Below, one piece after another: positions 54,601 through 64,000 of a DNA stretch of 64,000 nt (within the stretch, counting starts at the first letter, position 1; each line of letters starts with the position of its first letter). Source of the DNA: Gautieria morchelliformis (lineage: Eukaryota > Basidiomycota > Agaricomycetes > Gomphales > Gomphaceae). The notes under the pieces are model-generated. The model saw only the letters and a program-made list of their open reading frames with translations, was not told the origin of the DNA and ran no database searches. Where the stretch lies: contig WHVA01000322.1 in NCBI GenBank assembly GCA_015179125.1, positions 62,001 through 126,000 of the forward strand, in the 5' to 3' direction. Both the position numbers and the translations under genes were made by a program.

Positions 54601-57241
54601 CTTGCCAGTTCCACTCCAATTTCCGACTTCCGCCCCGGAACAGTGTTGGAAATCAAGCGACTCGCATAATAGGTGGCATCAAGGGTCGATCAAGGGTCAG
54701 GGGGATGCAGGGTTGATGGCGGGTGCCAAGCGTTGTCCCTGGCTGCGCAGCGTAGTATAATACGGGCTCGCTGACATTGGGGGTCCTTAGACTTTTCTCT
54801 TTGGATTTCCCCTTGTCAGGTGAGAACCCCCTCTCTTGTATGCTCTGTTCATTTATACATACTTTGGATTTCCCCTTGTCAGTTGTGTGGTAGTGTGATC
54901 TCCACGACTAGCCAGGGTTGCCCTTACAATCAGCTTCTCGCCTCGAGGGGGAGAACTGGCAAATAATCGAGACAGAAACTAACGCACCAGTAAACAAAAA
55001 CCCCTCCCCCAATGCACCGATACCCAATGCCCCGTCTGTGCCCCACACCAGCGAACCCCAGTCCGACTCCGATGCCGAGGCACCTGCCAAACGTCTGCGA
55101 AAGCCCAGTCAGCGTATTAGAGACATCCTCGAAGCGCACGGAACGTCGTCTCACCGATCATCAGATCCTGCCATACCACAAGGAGTTCAACTGCCCTCCA
55201 TCTCAGAAAAGGATACACTGGAAGGGGAAGGAACCGCTGAGTGGATGCTTATCACTGATGAAGTGGACGGGTACGTACTGGTAGCAGAGACAAGCGAGGT
55301 CGAAGCAATCGAACCTCGATCCCTGGCTGAGGCAAGACGATGCCCTGACTGGCACCTATGGGAGACTGCCATTCATGAAGAATTAGCGGTACTCCGTGAT
55401 GCCGGGACTTGGAGACTCACTGAGGCCCCTAACGGTGCAAACATCGTCGGGTCAAAATGGGTTTTTCGAGCAAAGAAGGACGCTGCAGGAAACATAGTCA
55501 GATATAAAGCCCGCCTTGTTGCGCAGGGCTTCTCACAGGTACCTGGCGTCGACTACTTCGACATGTTTGCCCCCGTAGTAAAACTAGCTTCGATTCGGAC
55601 GGTACTGGCTTTGGCGGCTGCGAACGACATGGAGCTTCATCAGATCGATATTAAGGGTGCATACCTGAACGGTGAACTCACTGAAAAAGAAACAATATAC
55701 ATGTCTCAACCACCAGGGTATCCTGTGCCAAGCTCCTCGGGGAAAGTATGTCTCCTGCAAAAGACGTTGTACGGGTTAAAACAATCCGGTCGCTGTTGGT
55801 ACCAAAAACTTGTTGACATTATGCTCACCAAGTTACTCTTCTCCCGCTGCGACGTAGATCAGGCCATTTTCTTTCGACGCACAAACAATGCACTCACGAT
55901 CATCCTGGTACACGTGGACGATTGCACTATTGCTGCAACGTCAGAGATAGCGGTAAAGCAATTCAAGGCTGGAATCTCGAAGCATGTCGAAATCACTGAC
56001 CTCAGCGAGCTGCATTGGCTATTAGGCATCGAAATAAAACAGGACAGAGAAAGACGAACCATACACCTCTCACAGCGATCCTACATAGAGTCAATTATAC
56101 GAAGGTATAATTTCGAAGATCTCAAACCTGTATCGATGCCGATGGACCGTGGCCTACTCCTCTCCATGTCGCCAACCCCTAAGACCACGGCCGAATGGGC
56201 TAAAATGCGAGACATACCTTATAGAGAGGCTGTTGGATCGCTCATGTACGCCGCCCTTGGAACCTGCCCTGACATCGCCTTCGCCGTACAAGCCGTATCC
56301 AGGTATTCGACCAAGTTCGCCCCCGGTCACTGGAGTGCAGTCAAACGGATCTTTCAGTACCTGAAAGGTTCTATGAACCTATGACTGACTTACAGTCATA
56401 CGAAAAATGAGTTGATTGGGTACGCTGACGCCGATGGCAGTATGGCCGAAGATAGGCACGCAATCTTGGGATACGTGTTCATCATCAATGGAGGAGCTGT
56501 ATCCTGGAGCGCAAAGCGTCAGTCAATAGTATCCCTTTCCACAACGGAAAGCGAATACGTAGCTGCTGCACACGCCGCGAAAGAAGCCCTGTGGCTTCGG
56601 TCACTGATCCAGCAACTTTTCAACAAAAAGATGTTACCCACAACGTTGTTTTCCGATAATCAATCCGCCATCGCACTCGCTAAAGATCATCAGTACCACG
56701 CCAGAACAAAACACATTGACGTACGATATCATTTCATTCGGTGGATTATTGAGAAAGGCGCGATTCGTTTGGTTTATTGCCCTACCAACGACATGGTAGC
56801 AGACACGCTTACTAAAGCGTTGCCATCTGCGAAAGTGAAACATTTTGCGGTTGAGCTCGGGTTGACCACGGTTTGAGGGGGAGTGTGAGAGGAGAACGCG
56901 TAAGCCAGGGGCAAACCGCGTCACCCCGTGTCACCCCATTGTGACTCAATATGCGCTGCAGTCTCATTGTTCCACTCATCTATTGTTCTACATGCCTATT
57001 GTAGTTTAGTTCCCATTGTTCTTCTACACTATATATTAGGTAGCTAGAAGCCACTCTTCCCTCAGTACTTTGCACTCGCACAACTACTGAGGTAAGATAT
57101 TCAGCATATTTCTCATGTTCACTTTACTTATACGCATGTATAGATTATTCCCATAGGTGAACTTATATAGTACTTTGCACTCACGCAACTACTGAGATTA
57201 TTCCCATAGATATATATATATATTTATAACCAAGTCTTACA
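51663..57241 (+). mobile_element. Copia (Ty1) LTR retrotransposon, two LTRs, with a nested solo LTR
   Basis: 5' LTR 51,663-51,969 and 3' LTR 56,884-57,241 start TGTGAGAGGAGAACGCG and end GTCTTACA. Target duplication AACCC lies at 51658-51662 and 57242-57246. The primer site GGTTATTGGGCCCC follows the 5' LTR; a GAGGGGGAG polypurine tract precedes the 3' LTR. Coding order fits Copia: gag with CCHC knuckle (CWNCGDKGHYKNKCP), protease region, GAG-pre-integrase and integrase (PQQNGVAERRNRTIVE), reverse transcriptase (about 55.4-56.1 kb, HVDDC) and RNase H (about 56.4-56.9 kb). It is broken at about four places besides the nested LTR at 54,449. The LTRs are near-identical apart from a 53-bp segment present only in the 3' one, so it is young. 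Confidence 0.92.
54449..54928 (+). mobile_element. solo LTR, family E (480 bp), inside the Copia
   Basis: It starts TGTCAGGGGACACCC and ends GGTTGCCCTTACA, with target duplication ATCAG (54444-54448, 54929-54933). It lies between the integrase and reverse transcriptase parts of the Copia and is therefore the youngest layer of this nest. Nearly identical to 40,973-41,466. Confidence 0.93.
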
Positions 57242-57246
57242 AACCC

Positions 57247-58302
57247 CACTGGTATCTAGTTCAAAACAACTAGAAAAAGGACTAAAAAACCTATATGATA
57301 CACTTATAGACATCATGATTATCATAGCAGATAAAAACCTTGGATATGCCGTCACAACTACCAAATGGTATATACAAGCCTGCAAGGCACACTTAAATAA
57401 TACAAACAACTATGAAGAATGTACTGAGGCATTCCTCGGGTTAGACCAAGGTCAAACAAAAATGAATGAAATCTTTCACCAAGTCAGTAAACTGACTCAA
57501 GAATACAAAGACTATCTAGAACTACCAGAAATCAAATGGATATTACAAAGGCATGAATGGAAAATCATGAGGTTTTACATCACTGCCAAAGTTCAAAAAC
57601 AGCCAGTTAAAGGACGACCTATCCTACCTAGCATGACTTGGATGACTTTTCATCTATCAGAATGGATTGCAGCACAGCTGAATCCATTATCTCTTCAAAC
57701 AGGAACCGTGCTAAAAGATACCAATGAGCTAATTAACATGCTTGAATCTAATATGATTAGACAACAAATTCCCATACACAGCAAAGATATACACTTTGTA
57801 ACAGCTGACGTTGAAGCACTATACCCTAACATAGATATAGACAGAGGAATGCTTGCTATGCAAACCTTTCTTAGAGAAATCAACTGGGAATGTTATGCCA
57901 AAAGAGAATTTCTACTCGAAGGCTTACATCTAGTCCTAACCACAGGATATACGACATTTAATGGCTCTGTCAAAAGGCAACGAAATGGAACAGCTATGGG
58001 AAGTCCTGTTGGTCCTCCCTATGCTAATATCTTTATGCACATGCTCGAGCGAGCAACAGTTAACAAATGGAAAAGCAAAGGACTTTTATTTTACATCCGC
58101 TTCATTGATGATGTACTGGCAATCTTTAGAGTGAAGCATGACCAAATCCTCACCTTTCTAAAAGAGCTCAGTAGTATTGATCAAACAATAAAGCTTACTG
58201 CTGAAATCTCTCAACAGTCTGTTAATTTCCTTGATGTAACACTTGGGCGATATAAAAACTCAGCTGGTGTTCTAGTAAAAGTATTCCAAAAAGAACTCAA
58301 TC
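57247..58302 (+). pseudogene. Penelope-like reverse transcriptase
   Basis: ADKNLGYAVTTTKWYIQA opens the conserved domain. Motif A is TADVEALYPNI (catalytic Asp, about 57,810), motif B NGTAMGSPVGPPYANIFM (about 57,985) and motif C RFIDDVLAIF (Asp-Asp, about 58,105), followed by VNFLDVTLGRY. The xGTAMGSP…PYANIFM block and RFIDD separate Penelope-like enzymes from LINE and LTR ones. It ends at KVFQKELNR, where Gypsy sequence takes over. Within this stretch no stop was seen. Confidence 0.85.
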
Positions 58303-60069
58303 GTTGACCTCTGGCATCGAACCGTGTCCCAGCACCATGACACTCGAGTAGCCGGGCATGCCGGGAGGTGGAAGACGTTGGAACTGGTAGCACAGAACTA
58401 TTGGTGGCCACAGATGTCGAGGTATGTTGGCCAGTATGTAAGGTCCTGTGACCTCTGCCTACGCACCAAGGCCCAACGCCGACCCCCGATGGGTGAGCTG
58501 GTTCCGCTCCCAGTTCCCGAATCCTGGTGGGACACGGTTAGCATAGACTTCATCATCGAACTACCAGAATCCCATGGGTACGACGCGGTCATGTGTGTAG
58601 TGGACCTAGTGAGCAAAAGGTCCCACTTCATCCCGACCATGACCACAGTAACAGCCCTCAGGGCAGCCTGACTGTTCCTCAGGAATGTCTGGAAACTGCA
58701 CGGACTCCCACGCCAGGTAGTTTCCGATCGAGGCCCCCAATTTGTGGCTGAGCTTACCTGAGAACTGTACCGTATGCTCGGGATTGGACTGGCCACAACG
58801 ACCGCGTATCACCCGCAAGGGGATGGCCAGACTGAACGCGTCAACCAAGAGCTCGAACAGTACCTTCGACTCTTTGTGAACGAGAGGCAAGACGACTGGG
58901 ATGAACTCCTCCAGCTCACGGAGTTCCGGTACAACAACCACGTCCACTCCTCAACCCGAGAAACCCCATTCATGCTCGACACTGGCCAGCACCCTCAGAT
59001 GGGCTTCGAACCCAACCAGCTGAACTCTCGGATGGAAGCTGTGAAAAAATTCCGGGACCGAATGGAAGCCTTGCTTGTGGAAGCGCGGTCAGCACTGGTC
59101 AAAGCGAAGGATGACATGGCTCGGTATTATAACCAACGCTGAATCCCTGCCCCCGAGTACGCTGTCGGAGACCGAGTCTTCCTCGATGCAAGTGACATCC
59201 GAACCACCCGGCCCTTGGCCAAGCTAGCCCACCGATACCTCGGCCCCTTCATGGTGGTTCGGAAAGTCGGGAAGAACGCATATCGGTTGCGCCTACCTGC
59301 TTCAATGGCTCGGCTGCACCCAGTGTTCAACATTGTGAAACTCCTCCCAGCCCCGGAAGACCTGATCCCGGGCCGAAGAGCCAGGCCCCCACCACCACCC
59401 GAAATTGTGGATGGTGAGGAACATTACGTTGTTGACAAGATACTCGACAGCTGCCTCCTAGGAGGTCGCCTCCAGTTCTTAGTCAAATGGGAGCGCTACG
59501 GGTATGAGGAGAACTCGTGGGTATCTGAAGATGATGTCCATGCGCCAGCCAAAGTGCGGGAATATTACCGAACCCACCCAGGAGCACCCCGAAGGGTCAA
59601 GTCAACAGCCTTCTGTTCGATAATGTCCCATGCTTCAAGGACACAGCACTCTAGAGGCGGGGTGATGTCAGGGGAACCCCCTCCCGAGGATATTTCTAGC
59701 CTCGGCTTCGGCTCCGACCCGAGATCCGGGCCTAACCCAAACACAACCCAAGGGCCCGGCCGAGTTTCTGAAGCCTCAGCTTCGGGAATCATCCCTGAAT
59801 GGTGCCAAGGTAGTGGGTTGAGACACATGTGGTAGGCGAGGGCCGCGGGGGCGTGGATGTGTGTCAGGAGTGGAGCAGACATCCCTGACTTTGATCAGGG
59901 GTGCGAGGTATATAGGTAGCGCACTGGTAGTGGAGGTCCTTAGCCTTTCCTCTTTGGATCCTCCTCTACCAGGTGAGTTGTGTGTGATATAGGTAGCTTT
60001 TATTCATATCTTTGGATCCTCCTCTACCAGGCCCCGTGAGTCCGCCATCTAGGGAGAGTTGCCCTCACA
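58303..60069 (+). mobile_element. Gypsy chromovirus, 3' third (integrase, chromodomain, 3' LTR)
   Basis: The sequence begins within the integrase zinc domain (HHDTRVAGHAGRWKTLELV … CDLCLRTKAQRR). The catalytic core and GPY-like region follow (HRYLGPFMVVRKVGKNAYRL), then a chromodomain at about 59,420-59,570 (HYVVDKILDSCLLGGRLQFL then KWERYGYEENSWV). A short polypurine stretch (AGAGGCGGGGTGA) precedes the LTR at 59,666-60,069, which is family E by its ends (TGTCAGGGGAACCC…GTTGCCCTCACA). 5' two thirds missing; broken at about two places in what is left. Confidence 0.88.
59666..60069 (+). mobile_element. 3' LTR of the Gypsy chromovirus (family E variant)
   Basis: 404 bp. It has the family E design: CCTTAGCCTTTCCTCTTTGG, then CTTTGGATCCTCCTCTACCAG-type motifs twice (ending 59,972 and 60,030) with GTGAGT directly after the first. 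It identifies the related solo LTRs at 14,851, 40,973 and 54,449 as Gypsy. Confidence 0.8.
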
Positions 60070-60720
60070 GAGTCCATCTGATCCGTGGAGTGGCACGACG
60101 GCTAGTCCGCCGGCCACACACTTTTCTTTTCTTTTTTTTCCTTCATATTACTCACTTCTGATGCCGACATCATATGCTCCCCATTCCATTCAATAGATAG
60201 AGTACGTACACACACCGCAGCAACCAGTACCACAAACCCCATAACCTAGACCTCACACACATACCCTCCCATGCCGGCTACACTTCTTCCATCCTAGCTC
60301 ATTCCACGCAGTAGTTAAAAGGTTGCTGTATGTACAGTATACCACCAGTCAATTGAACTCACATCTTTCCAAGAATCTGCTTGTCTTGACGCACATATAC
60401 CTGTGTATTCTCTATCAGCTTTATACACTCTCCACAGAAACCCTACAGACCCATATCTCTCGAATCCACTCTCGATTCAGCTTTACTTGAAAGCTTGAAT
60501 CATTTATCTATCACACCATATCACATTTCATTTAGATACTTTGTCATGCTGCACCTCAATTTCACTTGCCATAGCTTCGTCTTCATGACCTTGTAGTACA
60601 TCAGGACTTTCCATTTGACCGGCTTTGGGAATAATGGTTACAGCTTCTTGTGGGACAAGTTCTTTAGTGTGCCCAGCATCTGCATTGTGTTTATCCACAT
60701 CGTATGAAGGGTTTTCTTCA
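60070..60720. other. no gene recognised
   Basis: T-rich stretch at 60,120-60,150, then plain sequence. It may hold the 3' flank of the protease gene on the minus strand. Confidence 0.35.
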
Positions 60721-60856
60721 ATAGGAGCCTGCTCTTATGTGATAAGTGTCAAATAAAGCAGAAAATAAGGTGATGACCTTAGGATTAGAAGCAAAGGACA
60801 CCTCAATGCTTGGTAGCTTGATCGTCGCATCCATAATCATGTGCGTCCGTTCAAAA

Positions 60857-63800
60857 TCATTGTGTCCTTTGACACTCAGTGAAACGCCCTCGCATAGCTT
60901 CCCATACCAATTCATGATCCGACGGGGGTTGATACAGGTGGGCCTGGTCTGCCAGCACGTACATTTCTTCAGCTCTGAGCCCCAGTCGATTACCTAGCAG
61001 ATAGTAAGCCAGAATTGCGCAACCAGGGCTGAACGCCAGGTTTGTCTGTTCCGGGTGGCCCTGAATGCCATGCATTTCTCGTAACACACATGTGAGTCTG
61101 CTAGCACAAGAGGACCCAATTATGTATGCATCCACGTTGTCTAGGTATTGAGAATGTTCTCTAAAAAAGTCAAAACTCACACCAGCATCAAGTGTGGATT
61201 GTGTGCACTTGGCTAGATGTTCATTCCATTGGTCGACTAGTCTGTTGAACGGTGTTCTTGATGGTTGCACGAGAATCTCTGCAACAGTATCAATGACTGT
61301 GCACAGATAGTCATGTGCAGCTGCCTTTGCCAGTGAGAGAATGTCTCTGATTTGGTCATCTGCTATACCTTGGGCTTCAGCAGCCTCTAGGTCATGCATG
61401 TCCAAGTTGGCAGGCCATCGTAATTTGGGGATCTATGAAAAATATATTAGGGACAGTCCAGTTCTGTAGAACATGATCCAGCACATACTTGATAGGTTTG
61501 AATCTCAGGTACAGAATTGTCAGGGGCACCCATGAGATCATGACATTTGGCGAATGTGCAAGTGAATTCATAGGTGTTTGGGAGAGGTAGAATGTCATAG
61601 AAGGACTTGGAAGGTTGCGACCTGAGAGGAAATATCGCATGCTGTGATCCGTGCTGGGAAATATAGGTCTCCTGGAGCAAGGAGCCACAATGCCCAGGCA
61701 TCCATGTGAGGCACATACCTCTCTCTCACCTGGGCAGACAGAATGACATTGGTGGAGGCAGTGTTAAGGATATTGGGCACCCTCAATGTCATTTTAAACG
61801 GTTCCACCCACTCAGATATTGGGAAGGGTGCAGGGTTAGATTTGCAATGGGAGGGTGATGCATGGGGAACTGCCTGTTGATCTTGCCATTCACAAGCCAA
61901 GTGTTGTCCTATTTGGGTATGCAGACCTTCAATGTCACCAGCACTCAGCGAGTATGTAGGTGCTTCTGGATTACCACCTCTCACTAACTCCTGTGTAAAC
62001 ACCACTAGGTATACCCCACAGTCAGTGCTGTTTGACTGCTGGGGTAAGTGAGAAGGTAGCTTATAACCAGGTGAATATGGAGCCAAAGTGCAATTATAAG
62101 TAAGTCTTACCTCTGATTGCATATGCTCATCTGAATTCTGATGCCAAATGCCAGAAATTTCACCTCAATCTGAGCAACGTGACTCCCATGTGAGAAAGCG
62201 TAATATGCACTGGAATGTCATACAGTGAGACAAAAAAGAACATTGAGAGGGTTAGTGACACAAACCTCATAGATGTGCTTGTGAGTGAGCACGTTTCAGC
62301 TCAAGCTATCATATATATGAATCAATGAGGTTTGCATGTTAATTGCTACCAGTATCCAATGCCTTTTTTTAGTGATGAACCATGGAAGGAGAAGTCTTCT
62401 GTAATTAAATACATCACACTGAAACATATTTTCAAGTCAGCTGATTTACTGATAAAGGTGATAAGAGAGACCTATATCAGGTATCCAAGAGGCGAGCTTG
62501 CTTCCCTTTTTTCTTGTCCTCGCCCCTGTCCTGGTGGTCCAAATGTAGCTGTCAGAGGGGCATCACGAATGCGATCAGCAAGTATAGTGTCAAAGATATT
62601 AAGACTAGGCAGATCGGTGGTACTGGTGTGGATATCCAAGGTGTAGAGGTGAAAGTAGCTGTTGATCACTGTTTCAGAAATTTCACCCTGTGAGCGCAAA
62701 GCTTGCAGCTTGGCAGCATTGAGGGGGTAGATGCCATTGACTGTAAACTCCAACTGTTTGTAGTTGCACAGGGTCAGGAACAAGAGCTCAGTCTCATCAG
62801 AGGAGCTTCTGGTCATGTCCTGAGGGATGCACATCATATTCACTCGATCTGACTGTTTATTCTTGCGGTTGTCCAGAAATACCGAGTCGAACACATGAAA
62901 ACCCCGTTCAATCCAGTTATTGACATTCCATGTACCATCACGAGTCTGTCCAATGGGGAGCCCAATGTCTGTGAAGTGTTCTGAGTCATCATACACAGTG
63001 AGCTCTTTACCACATCACATATCTTTGTTTGAAACCTCACCTATCCACTCCTCCGTGAACCAGTTATGATTGAAGTAGTCATGAACCCATGCCGATTGCT
63101 GTGTTCGGACTTGTACAGTTGACCTGGACTTACCACTTTTGCATGTGGTTGGCTTCTGAGGGCCTTCTGATAGTGAGCTCTCAGAGTCTGTGTTTGAATC
63201 AGAACCAGAAACATGCACAGGTACTTCATCATCTTGTGTCATGATTAACTTATCAACCTGTTCCAGGAATGTGTCCCTTGCAACTGGCCAAGCTTCCCAA
63301 GTTCGACAGCGCTGGAGAGCATGGAAAAATATCAGTATTTCATACTTGATCTCCTGTGAAATCCTGGGACATGTGCTCTTAGGCTTGTCATCGCCGTCCC
63401 AATGTAAGATCGTCTGGATGACATGAAACTGGCACAGTCAGATATATGCATCTGGAAATGCTGAATTTGTTATGTTTTCAGGGGCTAGTCATACATCACA
63501 TGCAGTTAGTCAACTCACCTTGTTTGATGGCCTTGAGCTCAGATCTACACTTGTCAATCATGAATTTTGGGACATGCCAGCCTTCCTTGACAATGCCCTT
63601 GCAGAGCTGTGCAATTTCCACCCTGTTGGCTTCTCCAGGGTGCTCAATGCAGTTAGTATCTTCCGATGTGTGAGATTAAGATGATATGACTTTCAGGAAT
63701 ATACGTACCTGTGTTAATCTCTTTTGCTCATTGTCCTACTTTGACCTTGGTAGCTTCCAGGTATGTGGCTAAGGTCTGCATGCGTACATTTGCAGACAGC

Positions 63801-63990
63801 AATACTGATCCTACATACATCACAGTAGACGAATGCCTCCCATTAGATACAATACACCACAGCAACTCACAATGACTGACCTGGCACAAAGTGTTGATGC
63901 TGATTGACCGCAATCAGGAACGTAATGGCAGCATGGTTCTCATTTTTATTGCGCTAGCTGGTATCTGCGGCCAACCCATCATGTGTGCCA
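60857..63990 (-). pseudogene. Ulp1/C48-type cysteine protease gene, multi-exon, interrupted
   Basis: Ulp1/SENP-type proteases remove SUMO-like modifiers. The catalytic triad is visible on the minus strand: His in FITKKRHWILVAI (about 62,370), Asp in IHIYDSLS (about 62,310), Cys in QQSNSTDCGVYLVVF (about 62,025). Upstream, LRSQGEISETVINSYFHLY (about 62,680) is the usual N-terminal part of the fold. Further parts: CIEHPGEANRVEIAQLCKGI (63.6 kb), a DUF-like region (63.25-63.45 kb), MDAWALWLLAPGDLYFPARI (61.7 kb) and a long last exon (AKAAAHDYLCTVIDTVAEIL … 61,405-60,857). A clean phase-0 intron lies at 61,433-61,488 (GTATGT…TAG). At least one in-frame TGA (near 63,020) and one TAG (near 63,955), plus a frame problem near 61,600, break it. 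Such genes ride with KDZ- or CACTA-type fungal transposons; it probably continues past the right edge. Confidence 0.65.
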
Positions 63991-64000
63991 TGGAGAATTA

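Larger units (their letters stand above)
49806..58302 (+). mobile_element. Penelope-like element, split by two insertions
   Basis: The N-terminal coding part is at 50,226-50,988 and the reverse transcriptase part at about 57,247-58,302. Between lie a 605-bp element (50,989-51,593) and a complete Copia (51,663-57,241). The small coding piece 51,600-51,657 (…LDPEKDKIPDWWIKSTK) belongs to it too, and the reading frame resumes in register after each insertion, so both entered cleanly. The 3' end is cut at ~58,302, so presence or absence of a GIY-YIG endonuclease cannot be judged. Fungal relatives (Coprina) are endonuclease-lacking and telomere-linked. Confidence 0.75.

Overview
The window reads as a repeat-rich chromosomal stretch of a filamentous basidiomycete, probably an Agaricomycete. 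The evidence is the many GT-AG introns of about 55-60 bases, an F-box/leucine-rich protein, a Dal5-like MFS transporter and an HMG-box protein of fungal type, and a transposon mix typical of that group (Helitrons, Copia with an iMet-type primer site, Gypsy chromovirus, Penelope-like element, Tad-like LINE). No rRNA or intact tRNA gene was seen.

Layout. 0-2.7 kb: a possible gene end at the left edge, an ~80-bp tandem array and an intact single-exon F-box gene. 2.9-15.2 kb: a transposon graveyard with a complete 633-bp TRIM, a clean solo LTR, Gypsy gag debris, LTR fragments, unrecognised decayed coding sequence, a fold-back MITE, and the RNase H end of a LINE. 15.7-20.6 kb: the best host block, an intron-rich MFS anion:cation symporter and a less certain small gene, both on the minus strand. 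20.587-34.05 kb: three minus-strand Helitron units joined head to tail. The third carries a nearly whole Rep-helicase gene. 34.1-35.2 kb: the remains of an HMG-box gene. If the three Helitrons are subtracted, the small minus-strand gene and the HMG gene become close divergent neighbours, so the array seems to have grown in their shared upstream region.

35.8-49.8 kb is mostly decayed repeats: a WD40-like fragment, a ~750-bp duplicated block, tandem arrays, and nested LTRs. 49.8-60.07 kb is a nested complex. A Penelope-like element was entered by a 605-bp element and by a complete Copia element, which itself holds a Gypsy-family solo LTR. The Penelope element ends abruptly at the 3' third of a Gypsy chromovirus. 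60.7 kb to the right edge holds a multi-exon minus-strand gene with a Ulp1/C48 protease catalytic triad, interrupted by stops and probably transposon-linked.

Seven solo LTRs with exact 5-bp target duplications stand against one two-LTR Copia, so LTR recombination has pruned this region heavily. The most unusual signals are the abutting Helitron array with shared subterminal palindromes, and a repeated LTR design in which a duplicated motif encloses a 53-107-bp GT...AG segment in three or four LTR families.
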